From Vulcanisaeta distributa JCM 11217 (lineage in GTDB: Archaea > Thermoproteota > Thermoprotei > Thermoproteales > Thermocladiaceae), in assembly GCF_001316005.1 (NCBI RefSeq), contig NZ_BBBJ01000007.1, forward strand, positions 62,001 through 126,000: a DNA stretch of 64,000 nucleotides, written 5' to 3'. A program made the position numbers and the translations under genes. Shown here piece after piece: positions 40,082-50,142 of the stretch; positions within the stretch are counted from its first letter, which is position 1; each line of letters begins with the position of its first letter. Below the pieces are notes generated by a model, which was not told where the DNA came from, made no database searches, and was given only the letters and a program-made list of their open reading frames with translations.

Positions 40082-41914
40082 CTAATGAAGCCTCCTAACC
40101 AATAACAACGCCAGTATTATCGATACGGCAACGCCAATAATTAGTGGATAATAAATGCCGTAATTGATGATCACGGTACCAATGGCCTTAGGACTCATTG
40201 ATTCATTACCCTGAGCCGCGGTTTCGTTTATAAGCTGCATTAAATACTGAGTATTTATTATTGATGGCATGTTTATCACGAATGTCTCCTCTACGGTCAC
40301 ATCAATATTGACATCCGTATTATTAATGCTTAGATACGTAAGGTATTGCTTAGCTAAAGCCGTTAATACCGCCTTCTTAACCTCATCACTCATTATCGTA
40401 CTCTCAATCTCGCTCTCGTACCCACTCACCTGGGTCATGTAAGACAATGCCCTCGTCTGATATAATGAGAGGTTTATGTAGGTGACTAGTAATTGATTTG
40501 TTAGGTTTAATAATTCGTTATGAAGTACGTAAAGACTCCTTGATATACTTATTATTAGTAACTCGCTCTCATTCGCCGCGGCAATTGCATAATTAAGACC
40601 CTCCGTGGCTTGATTAACCTGGTTCTGCGTCGTTGTGAGCTCACTTTGTATTGTGCCAAGGCTGTTATATACCTGGGAGAGGGTTGTTAATGAGTTCTCG
40701 ATTTGATTTATCATAGTTATTGCATTATTTATTTCATTTATTAACGTGCTATTACTAGTCGAATTCTCTATTTGGAGTAAGTCCTGCTTTAACGTATTTA
40801 GGGAACTCAGGTACGTTTGCTCATTACTCACCACCGGACTAAGCGAGCTCCTTAATTGAGATACCACATTGGCTTCGGCACCAAGTACCTGACCACCAGC
40901 GGTGAGTGCTACCTTGAGCTCGATTAATTGAGCCTGGAGTAGGCTCTCAACCATTAATGTTGAGTTTATTATGTATGCCGATGCTCCGAGTACCTGAGCC
41001 GTCTCATTAAGTAGGTTTATTAATTGTAGGAATTGCGCCGTGTAATTACTCGCCGTCCCTGAAACGCCCGTTAAGGAACTTGAGAAGCTCCTTATCTGAT
41101 TAAGGGTGTTGTTTAGGCTGTTAATGGCTTCATTCAGGGAGTTTATTGACTCATTTAAATCAATGCTTGCCTGAACGGTTATTGGGTTTATCCTAACGCT
41201 ATGCCATGGACCCATATTCTCAACAACCATGCCCAGTGTTAATGAGGAGGAATTCTCCGTATTGAATATCCAATAATCAACCTCATAACCAAGTATGTTC
41301 TGCGTTAGCGTGGGTGTGACATTATACTCATAAAATAGGCCGGATTGCCTGGTTAGGGTTAGGGTGGTCATTATTGGGAATGGCAGTAAATTAGTGACAT
41401 TCACTGAGATACTCACGTTGGTACCAACACCGCCATTAACCGTTGTTGAGTTGATGCTGGATCCATTAACGAGGATTTGGTAATCCATGGACGCTATTGG
41501 CAATAGCGTATAAACGGGCTTAAACCTAACATCAAGTGTCTCCTGGGAGTATGGCTGCAATGTGATGATCCAGGTCACGGCATTGCCACTGATTGATGCT
41601 GCTGATGGTGATACATATAATATGCTTGAGTATGGTAGTACGTTCATGGTAACGTTTAAAGAGATTGGGTATGGCTCATTATTGTAAAGCACCAATGAAT
41701 ACTCAATGTAATAATTCGTGGCTTGATTATTGGGGTTCAAATACGTGACGTAATTAACCGTAAAGTAGGCATTCAATGATTCATGGGCATATGCGGTGAT
41801 TCCCATGAATAGCGTAATCACGATCATCATAACCATCAATAATGCATACTTAATACCCATTAATAGTGCAGATACTCCTTTACTAATTAAACTTAATTTC
41901 CTATGTAGAACCAA
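40082..41914 (-). CDS. 610-residue extracytoplasmic coiled-coil protein, ABC-linked
   Basis: Signal segment (IKYALLMVMMIVITLFMGITAYA), then a beta-rich region (residues about 40-240) with NVTMNVLP and many Asn-Thr-Ser sequons. A long coiled coil follows (about 245-510: INSLNEAINSLNNTLNQIRSFS, IENSTSNSTLINEINNAITMINQIE). The single C-terminal membrane helix is YYPLIIGVAVSIILALLLV. It has no permease core. The start overlaps the ATPase gene by 14 bases, so they are translationally coupled. It probably forms an external stalk or adaptor. Length and layout recall adhesin-like or membrane-fusion proteins, without family identity. Confidence 0.6.
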   Translation of the reverse strand: MVLHRKLSLISKGVSALLMGIKYALLMVMMIVITLFMGITAYAHESLNAYFTVNYVTYLNPNNQATNYYIEYSLVLYNNEPYPISLNVTMNVLPYSSILYVSPSAASISGNAVTWIITLQPYSQETLDVRFKPVYTLLPIASMDYQILVNGSSINSTTVNGGVGTNVSISVNVTNLLPFPIMTTLTLTRQSGLFYEYNVTPTLTQNILGYEVDYWIFNTENSSSLTLGMVVENMGPWHSVRINPITVQASIDLNESINSLNEAINSLNNTLNQIRSFSSSLTGVSGTASNYTAQFLQLINLLNETAQVLGASAYIINSTLMVESLLQAQLIELKVALTAGGQVLGAEANVVSQLRSSLSPVVSNEQTYLSSLNTLKQDLLQIENSTSNSTLINEINNAITMINQIENSLTTLSQVYNSLGTIQSELTTTQNQVNQATEGLNYAIAAANESELLIISISRSLYVLHNELLNLTNQLLVTYINLSLYQTRALSYMTQVSGYESEIESTIMSDEVKKAVLTALAKQYLTYLSINNTDVNIDVTVEETFVINMPSIINTQYLMQLINETAAQGNESMSPKAIGTVIINYGIYYPLIIGVAVSIILALLLVRRLH

Positions 41915-42776
41915 TAAAACTATTTATCAAGTCCCTCCTCCTCTCTATCTCACCTAAATCCTGACCCAACCTCCTTAACCTCCTTTCTTCAAGATCGAGT
42001 ATTCTTAGGTATGATTTAATAACGGTTAATTGATCAACCCTTAACCTACTGAATTCCTCCTTAATCCTTGCAAGGTCACTCTCGCTCACTATCCTACCAC
42101 CCCCCCTAAGGTAAATGATCCTATGACCTATTGCCGCAACCTCCATGTTATGCGTAGCGATAACGAAGGTGACGCCTATGGCCCTATTCAACAACTTAAC
42201 TAAGTCGAGTATTAAGTATGAACTGGCCAGGTCTATGGAGCCTGTGGGTTCATCCATGATTATGAAGGATGGGTCATTAGCCAATGCCCTGGCGATCGCC
42301 ACCCTCTGTTGCTGACCACCACTTAGTTGGCTTGGCCTATTATTCGCAAACTCACCAACACCAACAAGGTCTAAAAGCAGCCTGGCCTTCTCCCTAGCCT
42401 CATCCTTCGTGTACCTGCCAGTTAATAGCATCGGTAACATCACATTCTCAAGAGCGGTTAATTGCGAAACAAGGTTATACTGTTGAAATACGAAACCCAG
42501 CCTCTCAAGCCTGAACTTTGATAGGTACCTCTCATCGGCGTCAGTGACGTCAACCCCATCAATAATTACGCGACCGCCAGTCGGCTTATCTAACGTACCC
42601 ATTATATTCATCAACGTGGTCTTACCAGAACCACTGGGCCCCCCCATGACAATCGCGATCTCCCTCCTCCTAATGGCTAGGTTTATGTTGATTAATGCAT
42701 CAACATAAACACTACTGCTCAGGTAATACCTCTTGCTAACATTTACGAGTCTCACAACCTCCTCGTTATCCTTCAC
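41901..42776 (-). CDS. ABC transporter ATPase (MacB/LolD-like) without its own permease
   Basis: 291 residues. Walker A GGPSGSGKTTL, Q-loop LGFVFQQYNLVSQLTALENV, signature LSGGQQQRVAIARAL, Walker B FIIMDEPTGSID and H-loop ATHNME are complete. The C-terminal ~60 residues are an extra charged helix (LRILDLEERRLRRLGQDLGEIERRRDL). Its genetic partner is the coiled-coil membrane protein downstream, not an FtsX-type permease. The MMPL transporter is divergent from the same spacer. A coupling of this ATPase to the MMPL protein is a hypothesis. Confidence 0.9.
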   Translation of the reverse strand: MKDNEEVVRLVNVSKRYYLSSSVYVDALININLAIRRREIAIVMGGPSGSGKTTLMNIMGTLDKPTGGRVIIDGVDVTDADERYLSKFRLERLGFVFQQYNLVSQLTALENVMLPMLLTGRYTKDEAREKARLLLDLVGVGEFANNRPSQLSGGQQQRVAIARALANDPSFIIMDEPTGSIDLASSYLILDLVKLLNRAIGVTFVIATHNMEVAAIGHRIIYLRGGGRIVSESDLARIKEEFSRLRVDQLTVIKSYLRILDLEERRLRRLGQDLGEIERRRDLINSFIGST

Positions 42777-42785
42777 GGGAAATGG

Positions 42786-42795
42786 TATTTAATAT
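42786..42795. promoter_or_regulatory. shared divergent promoter region
   Basis: TATTTAATAT is a near-palindromic A/T box 23-32 bases from the ATG at 42818 and close to the opposite start at 42776. It could serve the MMPL gene and may overlap control of the ATPase gene. Confidence 0.35.
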
Positions 42796-42817
42796 GGGTT
42801 AAAATCCCTTATTGCGG

Positions 42818-45647
42818 ATGATATCGAGAAAGGCCGTATCTATCATGATAATTGTGATTTGGCTAATCATAATGTTTTACCTAGCTCGATATTCGTTAAA
42901 TGTATTCAATGCGCTAACGTACGATGAGACGCAGTTAATGCCGAGCAATATAGAGCCTGTTATTGTTGATAACTTGGTTAATAAGTACATAGGTACTTCC
43001 AACGAAACAACACTTGTCGTTGTAATTAAATTAAGTAATAATGTAACAACCGATATTGAGAATAGATTGAATTACGTAAGTAAGGTCATTAAGGATGTGG
43101 ACGCACCCAATATAACAGTCACCGACCTACTAACGACGTACAATGATGTCTACACGATCTATAACGAGACCATTAGTAATATCACTGCGGAAATAATCAG
43201 CAATGAATCCAGTAGTGTATGGAGTCTTTATTGGTCATTAAATAACGAGTGCTCATCAATAATACAATTGAATAGGGAGTATTATTCCACGGTCTATAAC
43301 ATAAGTAATACGGTTAGTGGTGAATTTAATGCAACCATAAATTACGCACAACTGCTTTATTACGAGATTGAAAAATACTACCTAAGGAATTACCCAAATG
43401 CATCGTTAAGTACACTGTTTAGGTTAACAACTAGGGATTATAGACTTAAGTATGGTCAATATGGCCCGTACATAGACGAACTAGCTAATGAAACACTTAC
43501 CCAATTAATAAGTAAAATTGGTAATAATCCATCGCCATATACACTAATTTCGGAGAATATATCGGGGATTTTATTAACGAACTTTGAGAACATAATTCAG
43601 CAGGAATATCCAGGAATAGACCTAAGCAACATAACTGGTTATGTATACGATCAATTCATAAATAATGGCGTTAATAAAACAAATCTAAGGATTGCCATTT
43701 TACTCGGACCAGACACGAACATCAACTTACTAAGGCTCTTATTAATGCAGAATTACATGAATAGTACACAGCAGTTATTAATACCATACATTTACCAATT
43801 AACATGTAATAATGAGTCTATCGTAAACACCGTATTGAATGACCTAGGAATTAGTGTCATGAACGCTATAATGCAGGAGCATCCACCACCAAGCATTCTC
43901 AATTTACCTGACAACCTAACCCAGAAGTTCCTGAATGGCACGTACACAGTAGCCTTCATAACATTACCGAGTAATTATGAGGATGAGGTGTACGACTTAC
44001 TAATACGTAGGGATTGGGTATATCCAGTTAGTACGGGGGGGTTATTCTCTATGAGCTTGAGAAGATGGTTACGAGTGACGTGAACATAATCGATAAGACT
44101 ACGGCGGTCCTCGTGTTCGCAACAATGATAGCCATGTTGGGGGGGACGCTGATAGGCCCGGTCATGTCATTAACAATACTTGGCTTAACATACTTATCAT
44201 CACTCGGACTCCTCTATAACTGGGCAATACACTTCAAGCTCTATTACCTCACCGTGTACATGATCGCCCCAATAATCTTCGGAATAGGTGTTGACTATAG
44301 CATGCTCATGCTTAGTAGGTACCTTGAGGAGAGGGTTAAGGGGGGCGTAGTAAGGATGAGGCATTAAGGATTGTATTAACGCGTGTTAGACCAACAATAC
44401 TAACAAGCGCGTCTGTCGTTGGACTTGGGCTAGGCAGCTTCGCAATTTCGAGGTATGGCTACATACAGGACATTGGTATCGGCTTTATAATTGCCGTATC
44501 CCTCACGATAATCGCAACGGCGGTGATACTACCTGAAATAATGAGGGTGCTTGGAGATGGCGTGCTATGGCCAATGGGACTAAGGGCTAAATCCGTTGAG
44601 TTGAGGACAGCGTTTCTCTCAAGAATGGCTAGGTTTGCCGTTAATAGGCCGAAAACCGTGGTCGCGGCATTCCTAATAATAACCGTACTGGCCCTCACAT
44701 ACTTAATACTGAACATAAACATAACAACAGATCCAGTGCAGGTAATGCCGAATACGCCGGCCAAGATCGGATTAACGCTATTAATTAATTATTTTAGGAA
44801 TTACGATTACTCAACAGCGTATCTGGTGGTTTATGGCAATAAAACTGCCGCAATTGCATTACTTAATACCGTTGAGAAGCAGAATTACGTAATTAACGCG
44901 GCTCTCACATACAACGGTTCAAACATGTACATAATGACTGTTACCGTGAACCAACAATCATTATCGGATAAGTTAATACCGATATACCTAAGCCTTAGGA
45001 AGATTGCTGATGAGGTGTCCAGGGAGTACGATGCTGAGGTACTCGTTGGGGGGGGTTCACCATCGTATAAGTACTACTTCGTGCTTGGCTTTGAGCATGA
45101 GTACTACGGCTTCATAATGTACTTAATGATTGCCATAAACATTGTGATTCTCACGATATACATGAGGTCCGTAATGATACCATTGAGGCTCGTTGCAACG
45201 GTGCTCATGAGTATTACCTGGTCTTTGGCATTGACCATATTCGTGTTCCAAGGTTTAATGGGGGGGATAAAGACCTACTGGTTATTACCGGTGATATTAA
45301 TATCACTCCTGCTGAGTGTTGGTACGGACTACGACCTATTCATAATTAGTAGGTTTAGGGAGGAGGTAATTAATGGTTTTAGTGATAAGGAGGCTATTGT
45401 AAGGGCTGTGGAGTTCACGGGACCTGTTGTCACTGGTGCAGCGTTGGTACTCGCCATGGCCTTTGCGTCATTGGCATTGTCGAGTATATACATTTTAAAG
45501 CAGGTGGCGCTTGCCGTGGCCTCCTCAGTCATTATAGACTCGTTTATAGTTAGGCCATTGCTTGTTCCAGCCATAATCGTACTTCTCGGTAAATGGAATT
45601 GGTGGCCATTTAGCAATAAGGTAATTAAGCACCCAGTTGCTAATTAA
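42818..45647 (+). CDS. MMPL/RND-family transporter, frameshifted
   Basis: About 945 residues in two repeats, each with an external domain and a helical bundle. N-terminal helix, then a very Asn/Ile/Ser-rich outer region (NNVTTDIENRLNYVSKVIKD). The second external domain begins with TDPVQVMPNTPAKIGL. The bundles show GIGVDYSMLMLSRYLEE and SVGTDYDLFIISRFREE, the RND motif IV-like GxDY signatures of MMPL. Two G-run losses: 44034-44040 (seven should be eight; restores VSTGGVILYELEKM) and 44340-44345 (six should be seven; restores KGGRSKDEALRIV). It probably moves lipids or lipid-linked substrates across the membrane. Confidence 0.85.
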
Positions 45648-45651
45648 TTGC

Positions 45652-46224
45652 ATGGACGGAATTTACAGGGTTTACCTGCCCTGGTACGTGAGGCTTAGCG
45701 ACGGGAGTAAGTATAGAGTACCACTTAATGTAATAATGAGGGGTCTGCGAAATAACGTTTTTGTGATTAAGGTACCGCAGGACGAGATTGATTACGCCGC
45801 AGAGGAGCTTATCAGAAGAGGGTTTAGACCAACAATGCTCGCCGTGAATAGGGGGGGCGAGAGGTATAGCTTGACCATGAAGATTGAGCATCCCTGGGAA
45901 ATACACGCCAGGATTTTCCCCGATGGTACTATTGAGTCGGAAGTCGAGATAAGTAGGGATTATCTACAGCATCTTGTTGGACCAAGGTTTAACGTGGTTT
46001 ACGAAACCTATGATTTACTGAGGGAAATGGCCAATGATAAGAGAATATGCATTAAGCCGTTAGGTCGATGTATTAGTGATGTTATTGAGAACATAGGTAT
46101 TGAGTTAAAGGCGCCTAGGGCATTAATACAGTGGAAGCCTTTGGTAATTACGGCATCATTAATAGCATTAACACCAATAATAAGCAAGGTAAGTAAAGCC
46201 TCTGTGTTTCATTTACTACAGTAA
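45652..46224 (+). CDS. conserved hypothetical protein with C-terminal hydrophobic segment
   Basis: 190 residues from ATG 45652, 5 bases after the MMPL stop, so probably co-transcribed. Beta-rich N-terminus (GIYRVYLPWYVRLSDGSKYRVPLNVIMRGLRNN), a region with RYSLTMKIEHPWEIHARIFPDG, two late Cys residues (RICIKPLGRC) and a hydrophobic end (LVITASLIALTPIISKV) that could anchor it. No family recognised. Confidence 0.55.
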   Translation: MDGIYRVYLPWYVRLSDGSKYRVPLNVIMRGLRNNVFVIKVPQDEIDYAAEELIRRGFRPTMLAVNRGGERYSLTMKIEHPWEIHARIFPDGTIESEVEISRDYLQHLVGPRFNVVYETYDLLREMANDKRICIKPLGRCISDVIENIGIELKAPRALIQWKPLVITASLIALTPIISKVSKASVFHLLQ

Positions 46225-46314
46225 TTCAAGCATTTAATTCCCATAATATGGGTCATTTTTCATGTGATATGCCTATTAATTGAAAGAGGCAGGGCTTTAC
46301 TATTTCTATTCCTC

Positions 46315-46326
46315 AATATTTATAAC
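46315..46326 (+). promoter_or_regulatory. TATA-like box of the gene at 46349
   Basis: AATATTTATAAC lies 23-34 bases before the GTG at 46349 and supports that unusual start. Confidence 0.45.
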
Positions 46327-46348
46327 ACCCACTCATTAAATAAATTAA

Positions 46349-46870
46349 GTGGGGACAGAAGGTAATACCATAGTTGGCGTGGCTGGCAATGCCGACGTTA
46401 AGGACATAATTAGGTACATTTCCCATATAATAACATCAGCACTTGATGTAAAACCAAGCGAGTGCCTACTTAATAATTATAATAGTATTACGATGAGCGC
46501 CGTAAACATGATGCTCAAGTTATTCCCAGAGTTGACGAAAGAGTTGAATGCACTCGCGAGCAAATTCACGGAAATACAGGAGGCTAGTAAGAAGCTTGTT
46601 GGGATTAGGGATGTTGGTAAGTATGCTGATAATGTATTGACTATATTCACGACATATAACGTTGATCCAGGGATTTACGCGGTATTCGCAGCCCTACAGG
46701 CCATGGAGGTTGCGAGAACTTGCGGTGAGAATGATGCAAAGTTCTTCCTGGTGAGGACTTTATTAGCGGGTTCACTACCATTCAATTTATATAGGGTATT
46801 ACTTGATTATCTAAGCATGGATCATAAATTCCCAATAAACCTACTAAAGGCCCTACTTGAAACAATATGA
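46349..46870 (+). CDS. hypothetical helical protein
   Basis: 173 residues, mostly alpha-helical, with no membrane segment. Features: DVKDIIRYISHIITSALDVKPSECLL, KLVGIRDVGKYADNVLTIFTTYNVDPG, a single-domain look and three Cys residues spread out. The GTG start is supported by the TATA-like box upstream. Convergent with the molybdenum-hydroxylase remnant. I do not recognise a family. Confidence 0.5.
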   Translation: MGTEGNTIVGVAGNADVKDIIRYISHIITSALDVKPSECLLNNYNSITMSAVNMMLKLFPELTKELNALASKFTEIQEASKKLVGIRDVGKYADNVLTIFTTYNVDPGIYAVFAALQAMEVARTCGENDAKFFLVRTLLAGSLPFNLYRVLLDYLSMDHKFPINLLKALLETI

Positions 46871-46887
46871 TGTATTGGAGCTCATAT

Positions 46888-47955
46888 TCACGGCTTAAAA
46901 CCACGTATTAATTGATACAGGTAGGATGGCGTTACAGGCGTTTTACCAAGCTTCACCTTAACGCCAGTTTTACTTCTCACGGCCTTCTCCAATGCAAGGA
47001 ATACTGATGCCAGGGCGCCGGTAGTTCCTGACTCCCCCCCAATGCCTCTAACACCACCAGGTAATGGTGATGGCGTATTTATTTCGTTTATCGCGACCTT
47101 ATAAGCGACATCTTCCGCACTTGGTAAACCATAATCCGCAAGCGAGGCATGCAATGGCGTACCATCCTCACTATAAAATGCTCCCTCCCAAAGGACTTGG
47201 GCAAGGCCTTGAAGCACGCCACCGTGAATTTGAGCCTCAACCTCCTCTTCAAGAAGTGGCTTGCCCACATTATGTACGGTGTAGTAATCAATGACCCTTG
47301 CAACCAAGGTCTCTGGATCGAAGTCAACAACCGCAACATGGGCGCCCGGCGCAAATATTGCCATGCTAGGCTTATAGTCAACCTCCTCCTCAATAACCAC
47401 ACCCTTAGATCTTATTGCGTCGATCAATGATAAGCCCATCGATGAAAGCCTCGAGTTAACTCTCTCGGCTAATTCCGTAATCGCCGCTGCGACTACCGTG
47501 GCGCTTCTGCTACCGAATGTACCAACACCATAGTTAAGAGTCTCAGTATCACCAGGCACAACCTCAATAAGCTCCTCAGGTAATCCGAAAACCTCTGATA
47601 CGTACTTCGTAAAGGCTGATACGTGGGCATGACCCTGCGGCCTAGAACCAATAATTAACCTCATCTTGCCGTTACCTATCACGGCCTTAACACCCTCACC
47701 ACCGAGTGCGCTCACGTATAGCGCAAAAACAGCAATAGATACACCCTTATCCGAGTACTTACTCTTAAATTCGTAGTAACGCTTCGCCGCATCCTCAAGT
47801 ATTGATTGGTAATTGGCTGGGTCAATAACAAGGCCCAGTGGTGTCCTATAGGTTTCTCCATCCTTAATTATATTCCTCCTCCTAATCTCAACAGGATCCA
47901 TACCAAGTTCATCGGCTAAATCATCCATTAACGTCTCATGAATCAACGTAGCTTT
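46888..47955 (-). pseudogene. C-terminal fragment of molybdenum hydroxylase (CoxL/XDH-type) large subunit
   Basis: About 355 residues that match the last half of the carbon monoxide dehydrogenase/aldehyde oxidoreductase/xanthine dehydrogenase large subunit: LMDDLADELGMDPVEIRRRNII, SRPQGHAHVSAFTKYVSEVFGLP, GTFGSRSATVVAAAI, YYTVHNVGKPL, EAQIHGGVLQGLAQVLWEG and GIGGESGTTGA. Upstream of residue KATLIHET the frame runs into stops, and the expected PEA-type linker is missing. The N-terminal part lies at 49440-50037 beyond an inserted ORF. The middle ~200 residues, which include cofactor-binding loops, are absent. Without them it cannot be a working enzyme. Confidence 0.8.
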
Positions 47956-47980
47956 AATAAATTGTTAAGACTACTTAAAG

Positions 47981-49381
47981 TCAATTCTTAATTTTTACTT
48001 GACAAAGTAAATTAACTAAAGCTATAAAAGTAGGCAATGAATCTCTATTTATTACAAGTTCCTGTAACTTCTCGCCGATAATGTGTGTTTTTAAATAAAC
48101 TTTAAATTTATTACTTATTTCAATCATTTCCTTTAGAAATAAGTTAAGCATGCGAGCTTTATCATGCGTATTAGCTACTAAACAGTAATATCCTGATCTA
48201 TGGTGCATTAACTTGAAGTTATATTTATTATATATTATCCATATCTCATGCGAATTATAATTATTAAATGCTATGTGAATTGTTTTACGTACCCTATAAT
48301 GATTAAGTATGGTAAATCTTACTCTTGGATCCTCAAGTTGAGAAACAAAATTAAGTAGATCCCATGCAAATTTATAAGTACTATCTTTAGTAAGCCATAT
48401 AGCATTAGCACTTCTTTTAAAATTAAAATCCATTAATGTATATCCTATATGTTTAAGTGTGTCGGCAAGTAATTTAGTACCGAGTTGCCCATCAACAATA
48501 ATACTCATTGTAAAACCAGTGCGACGTTTATTACTATCTATGAATCCATCTCCGAGGTAAAACCCGGTCAAAGTTGCCATTAAGTTTACGTCTAATTTAC
48601 CGTTAAGCCACGTCTTGAGTGCATCAAGTTTATTTTTAAAATTAAAACCTATTAATGAGTTGTTAAAGTAAGTCTCGATAGAAATACCTAATTTACCATC
48701 ATTAGTAACAGATAATCTATTTAATGAAAGACGCAATAAAATTCTACTAATATTCTTGCTCTGTGCAATAGCTTTAATTAATGCAGCAGTTAATACGTGT
48801 ATTTCAATCTCGTTGTTAGTGATCACAAAGTTACTACCATATCTACCTCCATCACTTGAAAGTAAACCAAGTAATATATCCTTAGCAATGTTATAATCAA
48901 GGTGTATTTGATCCTTGATTTCTACATTAATTGATATTCTCGATAATTCAAGTGCTATAGATACTGATGCATTCTTTGTTTTCTCTAACCTTATTAATAC
49001 TTTCAGATCCTTTAATTTTTTGTTTTCCACGAACCTTATATAGAATGATTTTCTTCCTAACCTAATAAAATTTTGCGGATCTATCTTATAGTTGTTATTC
49101 ATTAACGCCTTCTTAACTTCCGGTAACCACGTATTATATGTATATCCTATAATTATGTTCTTAATTTTAACAAGAAAATCGTAATAATCAAGAAGACTAT
49201 TAATTGTAAGCACTTTATTTGGCGCAAGCATCATTAATTGTTCGTACGGATTTGTATTCGGTAAATTAATATATTGCGAGTTATTAAGTACTGCATCAAT
49301 TCGCCTTATTAACGTGTTAATGGCATACTTAATTACATCTTCTTCTGATAAGCCTTCATACCATATTTTCTTAGTCATCAA
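47981..49381 (-). CDS. LAGLIDADG-type homing-endonuclease-like ORF inserted in a hydroxylase gene
   Basis: 466 residues, clearly AT-rich and without a single G6 run, unlike the surrounding DNA. Two LAGLIDADG-like helices are visible about 100 residues apart: ILLGLLSSDG (residues about 169-178) and LTGFYLGDGFI (about 271-281). The flanking regions fit the usual alternation of motif and beta saddle. Each motif carries the expected acidic residue (D in SSDG and LGDG). It has its own start and stop and occupies the place where the middle of the large subunit should be. No intein junction residues are seen. Mobile behaviour is inferred. Confidence 0.7.
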   Translation of the reverse strand: MMTKKIWYEGLSEEDVIKYAINTLIRRIDAVLNNSQYINLPNTNPYEQLMMLAPNKVLTINSLLDYYDFLVKIKNIIIGYTYNTWLPEVKKALMNNNYKIDPQNFIRLGRKSFYIRFVENKKLKDLKVLIRLEKTKNASVSIALELSRISINVEIKDQIHLDYNIAKDILLGLLSSDGGRYGSNFVITNNEIEIHVLTAALIKAIAQSKNISRILLRLSLNRLSVTNDGKLGISIETYFNNSLIGFNFKNKLDALKTWLNGKLDVNLMATLTGFYLGDGFIDSNKRRTGFTMSIIVDGQLGTKLLADTLKHIGYTLMDFNFKRSANAIWLTKDSTYKFAWDLLNFVSQLEDPRVRFTILNHYRVRKTIHIAFNNYNSHEIWIIYNKYNFKLMHHRSGYYCLVANTHDKARMLNLFLKEMIEISNKFKVYLKTHIIGEKLQELVINRDSLPTFIALVNLLCQVKIKN

Positions 49382-49439
49382 AAATATTTCTCATAAAAAC
49401 TTATAACACACTGAAGCATATCGTTAATAGTCACGAACA

Positions 49440-50037
49440 TCTTACTAATTTACCTTAAACATTATAAAGAGTTTGTCATTGTCGTAATAAACAATACAGC
49501 CTTGGGTTCCATTGGATTGGCGACCAGCCTTGCCTGTTCAATCTCCCTCTCAACAACTACGTCTGCCTCCTTTAATGCATTAATGTCGCCACCCTCTAAT
49601 GTGGTGTCTAGGGATATATTCGTGCCTATTTCAGGGTGTATTATCTCCTCGTTTTTCAATGCCTCATCTATTGTAATTATGGGTTTTAATGGTTCATACT
49701 CAATTGATACCTCATCAGCGATATCCTCAAGTGAGTACCTGGACTCGGTTATAACCGCCGCCACTGGCTGACCAACGAAGTTTACGGTATTTGCGGGTAA
49801 CACGGGCATCCTAACAATCTTTGCGTTTGGCACAGTCATCGCCGGCATTAGTAAATTGCCTATGGTCTTTGCCGTGAGAAATAGCAGGGCTTTAGTACCT
49901 GGTTCCTCTATTTTCAATATCCTGGCCCTCGCATATGGTGATCTAATTACGTGGAGATAAGCCATATTGTTAAGCTTTATATCATCTAAGTACGTGGAAT
50001 TACCAAGCACGATATCCAGGTGTTCCTTAATTGGCAC
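49440..50037 (-). pseudogene. N-terminal fragment of molybdenum hydroxylase (CoxL/XDH-type) large subunit
   Basis: About 195 residues with the N-terminal signature of the family: STYLDDIKLNNMAYLHVIRSPYARARI, VNFVGQPVAAVITES, DIADEVSIEYEPLKP and ARLVANPMEPKAVL. A one-T loss near 49477 hides the continuation YYDNDKLFIMF, which then stops at about 49440. The usual next part (STQxP, GGGFGxK) is not there. The remaining enzyme halves and the FAD and Fe-S subunits are not in this window. Confidence 0.8.
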
Positions 50038-50112
50038 GGCCTTGCATTATAACGATTGCTTTTAAGATTTGTCATGCGTTTTTCTTTCTTTAATTCATAA
50101 AGAATAGAAAGA

Positions 50113-50121
50113 TTTTTAATC
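50113..50121 (+). promoter_or_regulatory. TATA-like box of the roadblock gene
   Basis: TTTTTAATC lies 22-30 bases before the ATG at 50143. Confidence 0.45.
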
Positions 50122-50142
50122 AAAAACACTGTAAATTTAACG

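Noticed and set aside
44021-44367. Programmed ribosomal frameshift in the MMPL gene
   Set aside because: Two breaks in different G runs, with no slippery heptamer plus pseudoknot pattern, and similar breaks in unrelated genes.
47981-49381. Intein or self-splicing intron in the hydroxylase gene
   Set aside because: The ORF has its own start and stop, lacks intein junction residues (Cys/Ser start, His-Asn end), and about 200 residues of the host protein are missing, so simple splicing would not restore the enzyme. An archaeal bulge-helix-bulge intron is not excluded by fold, but it fails for the same reason.
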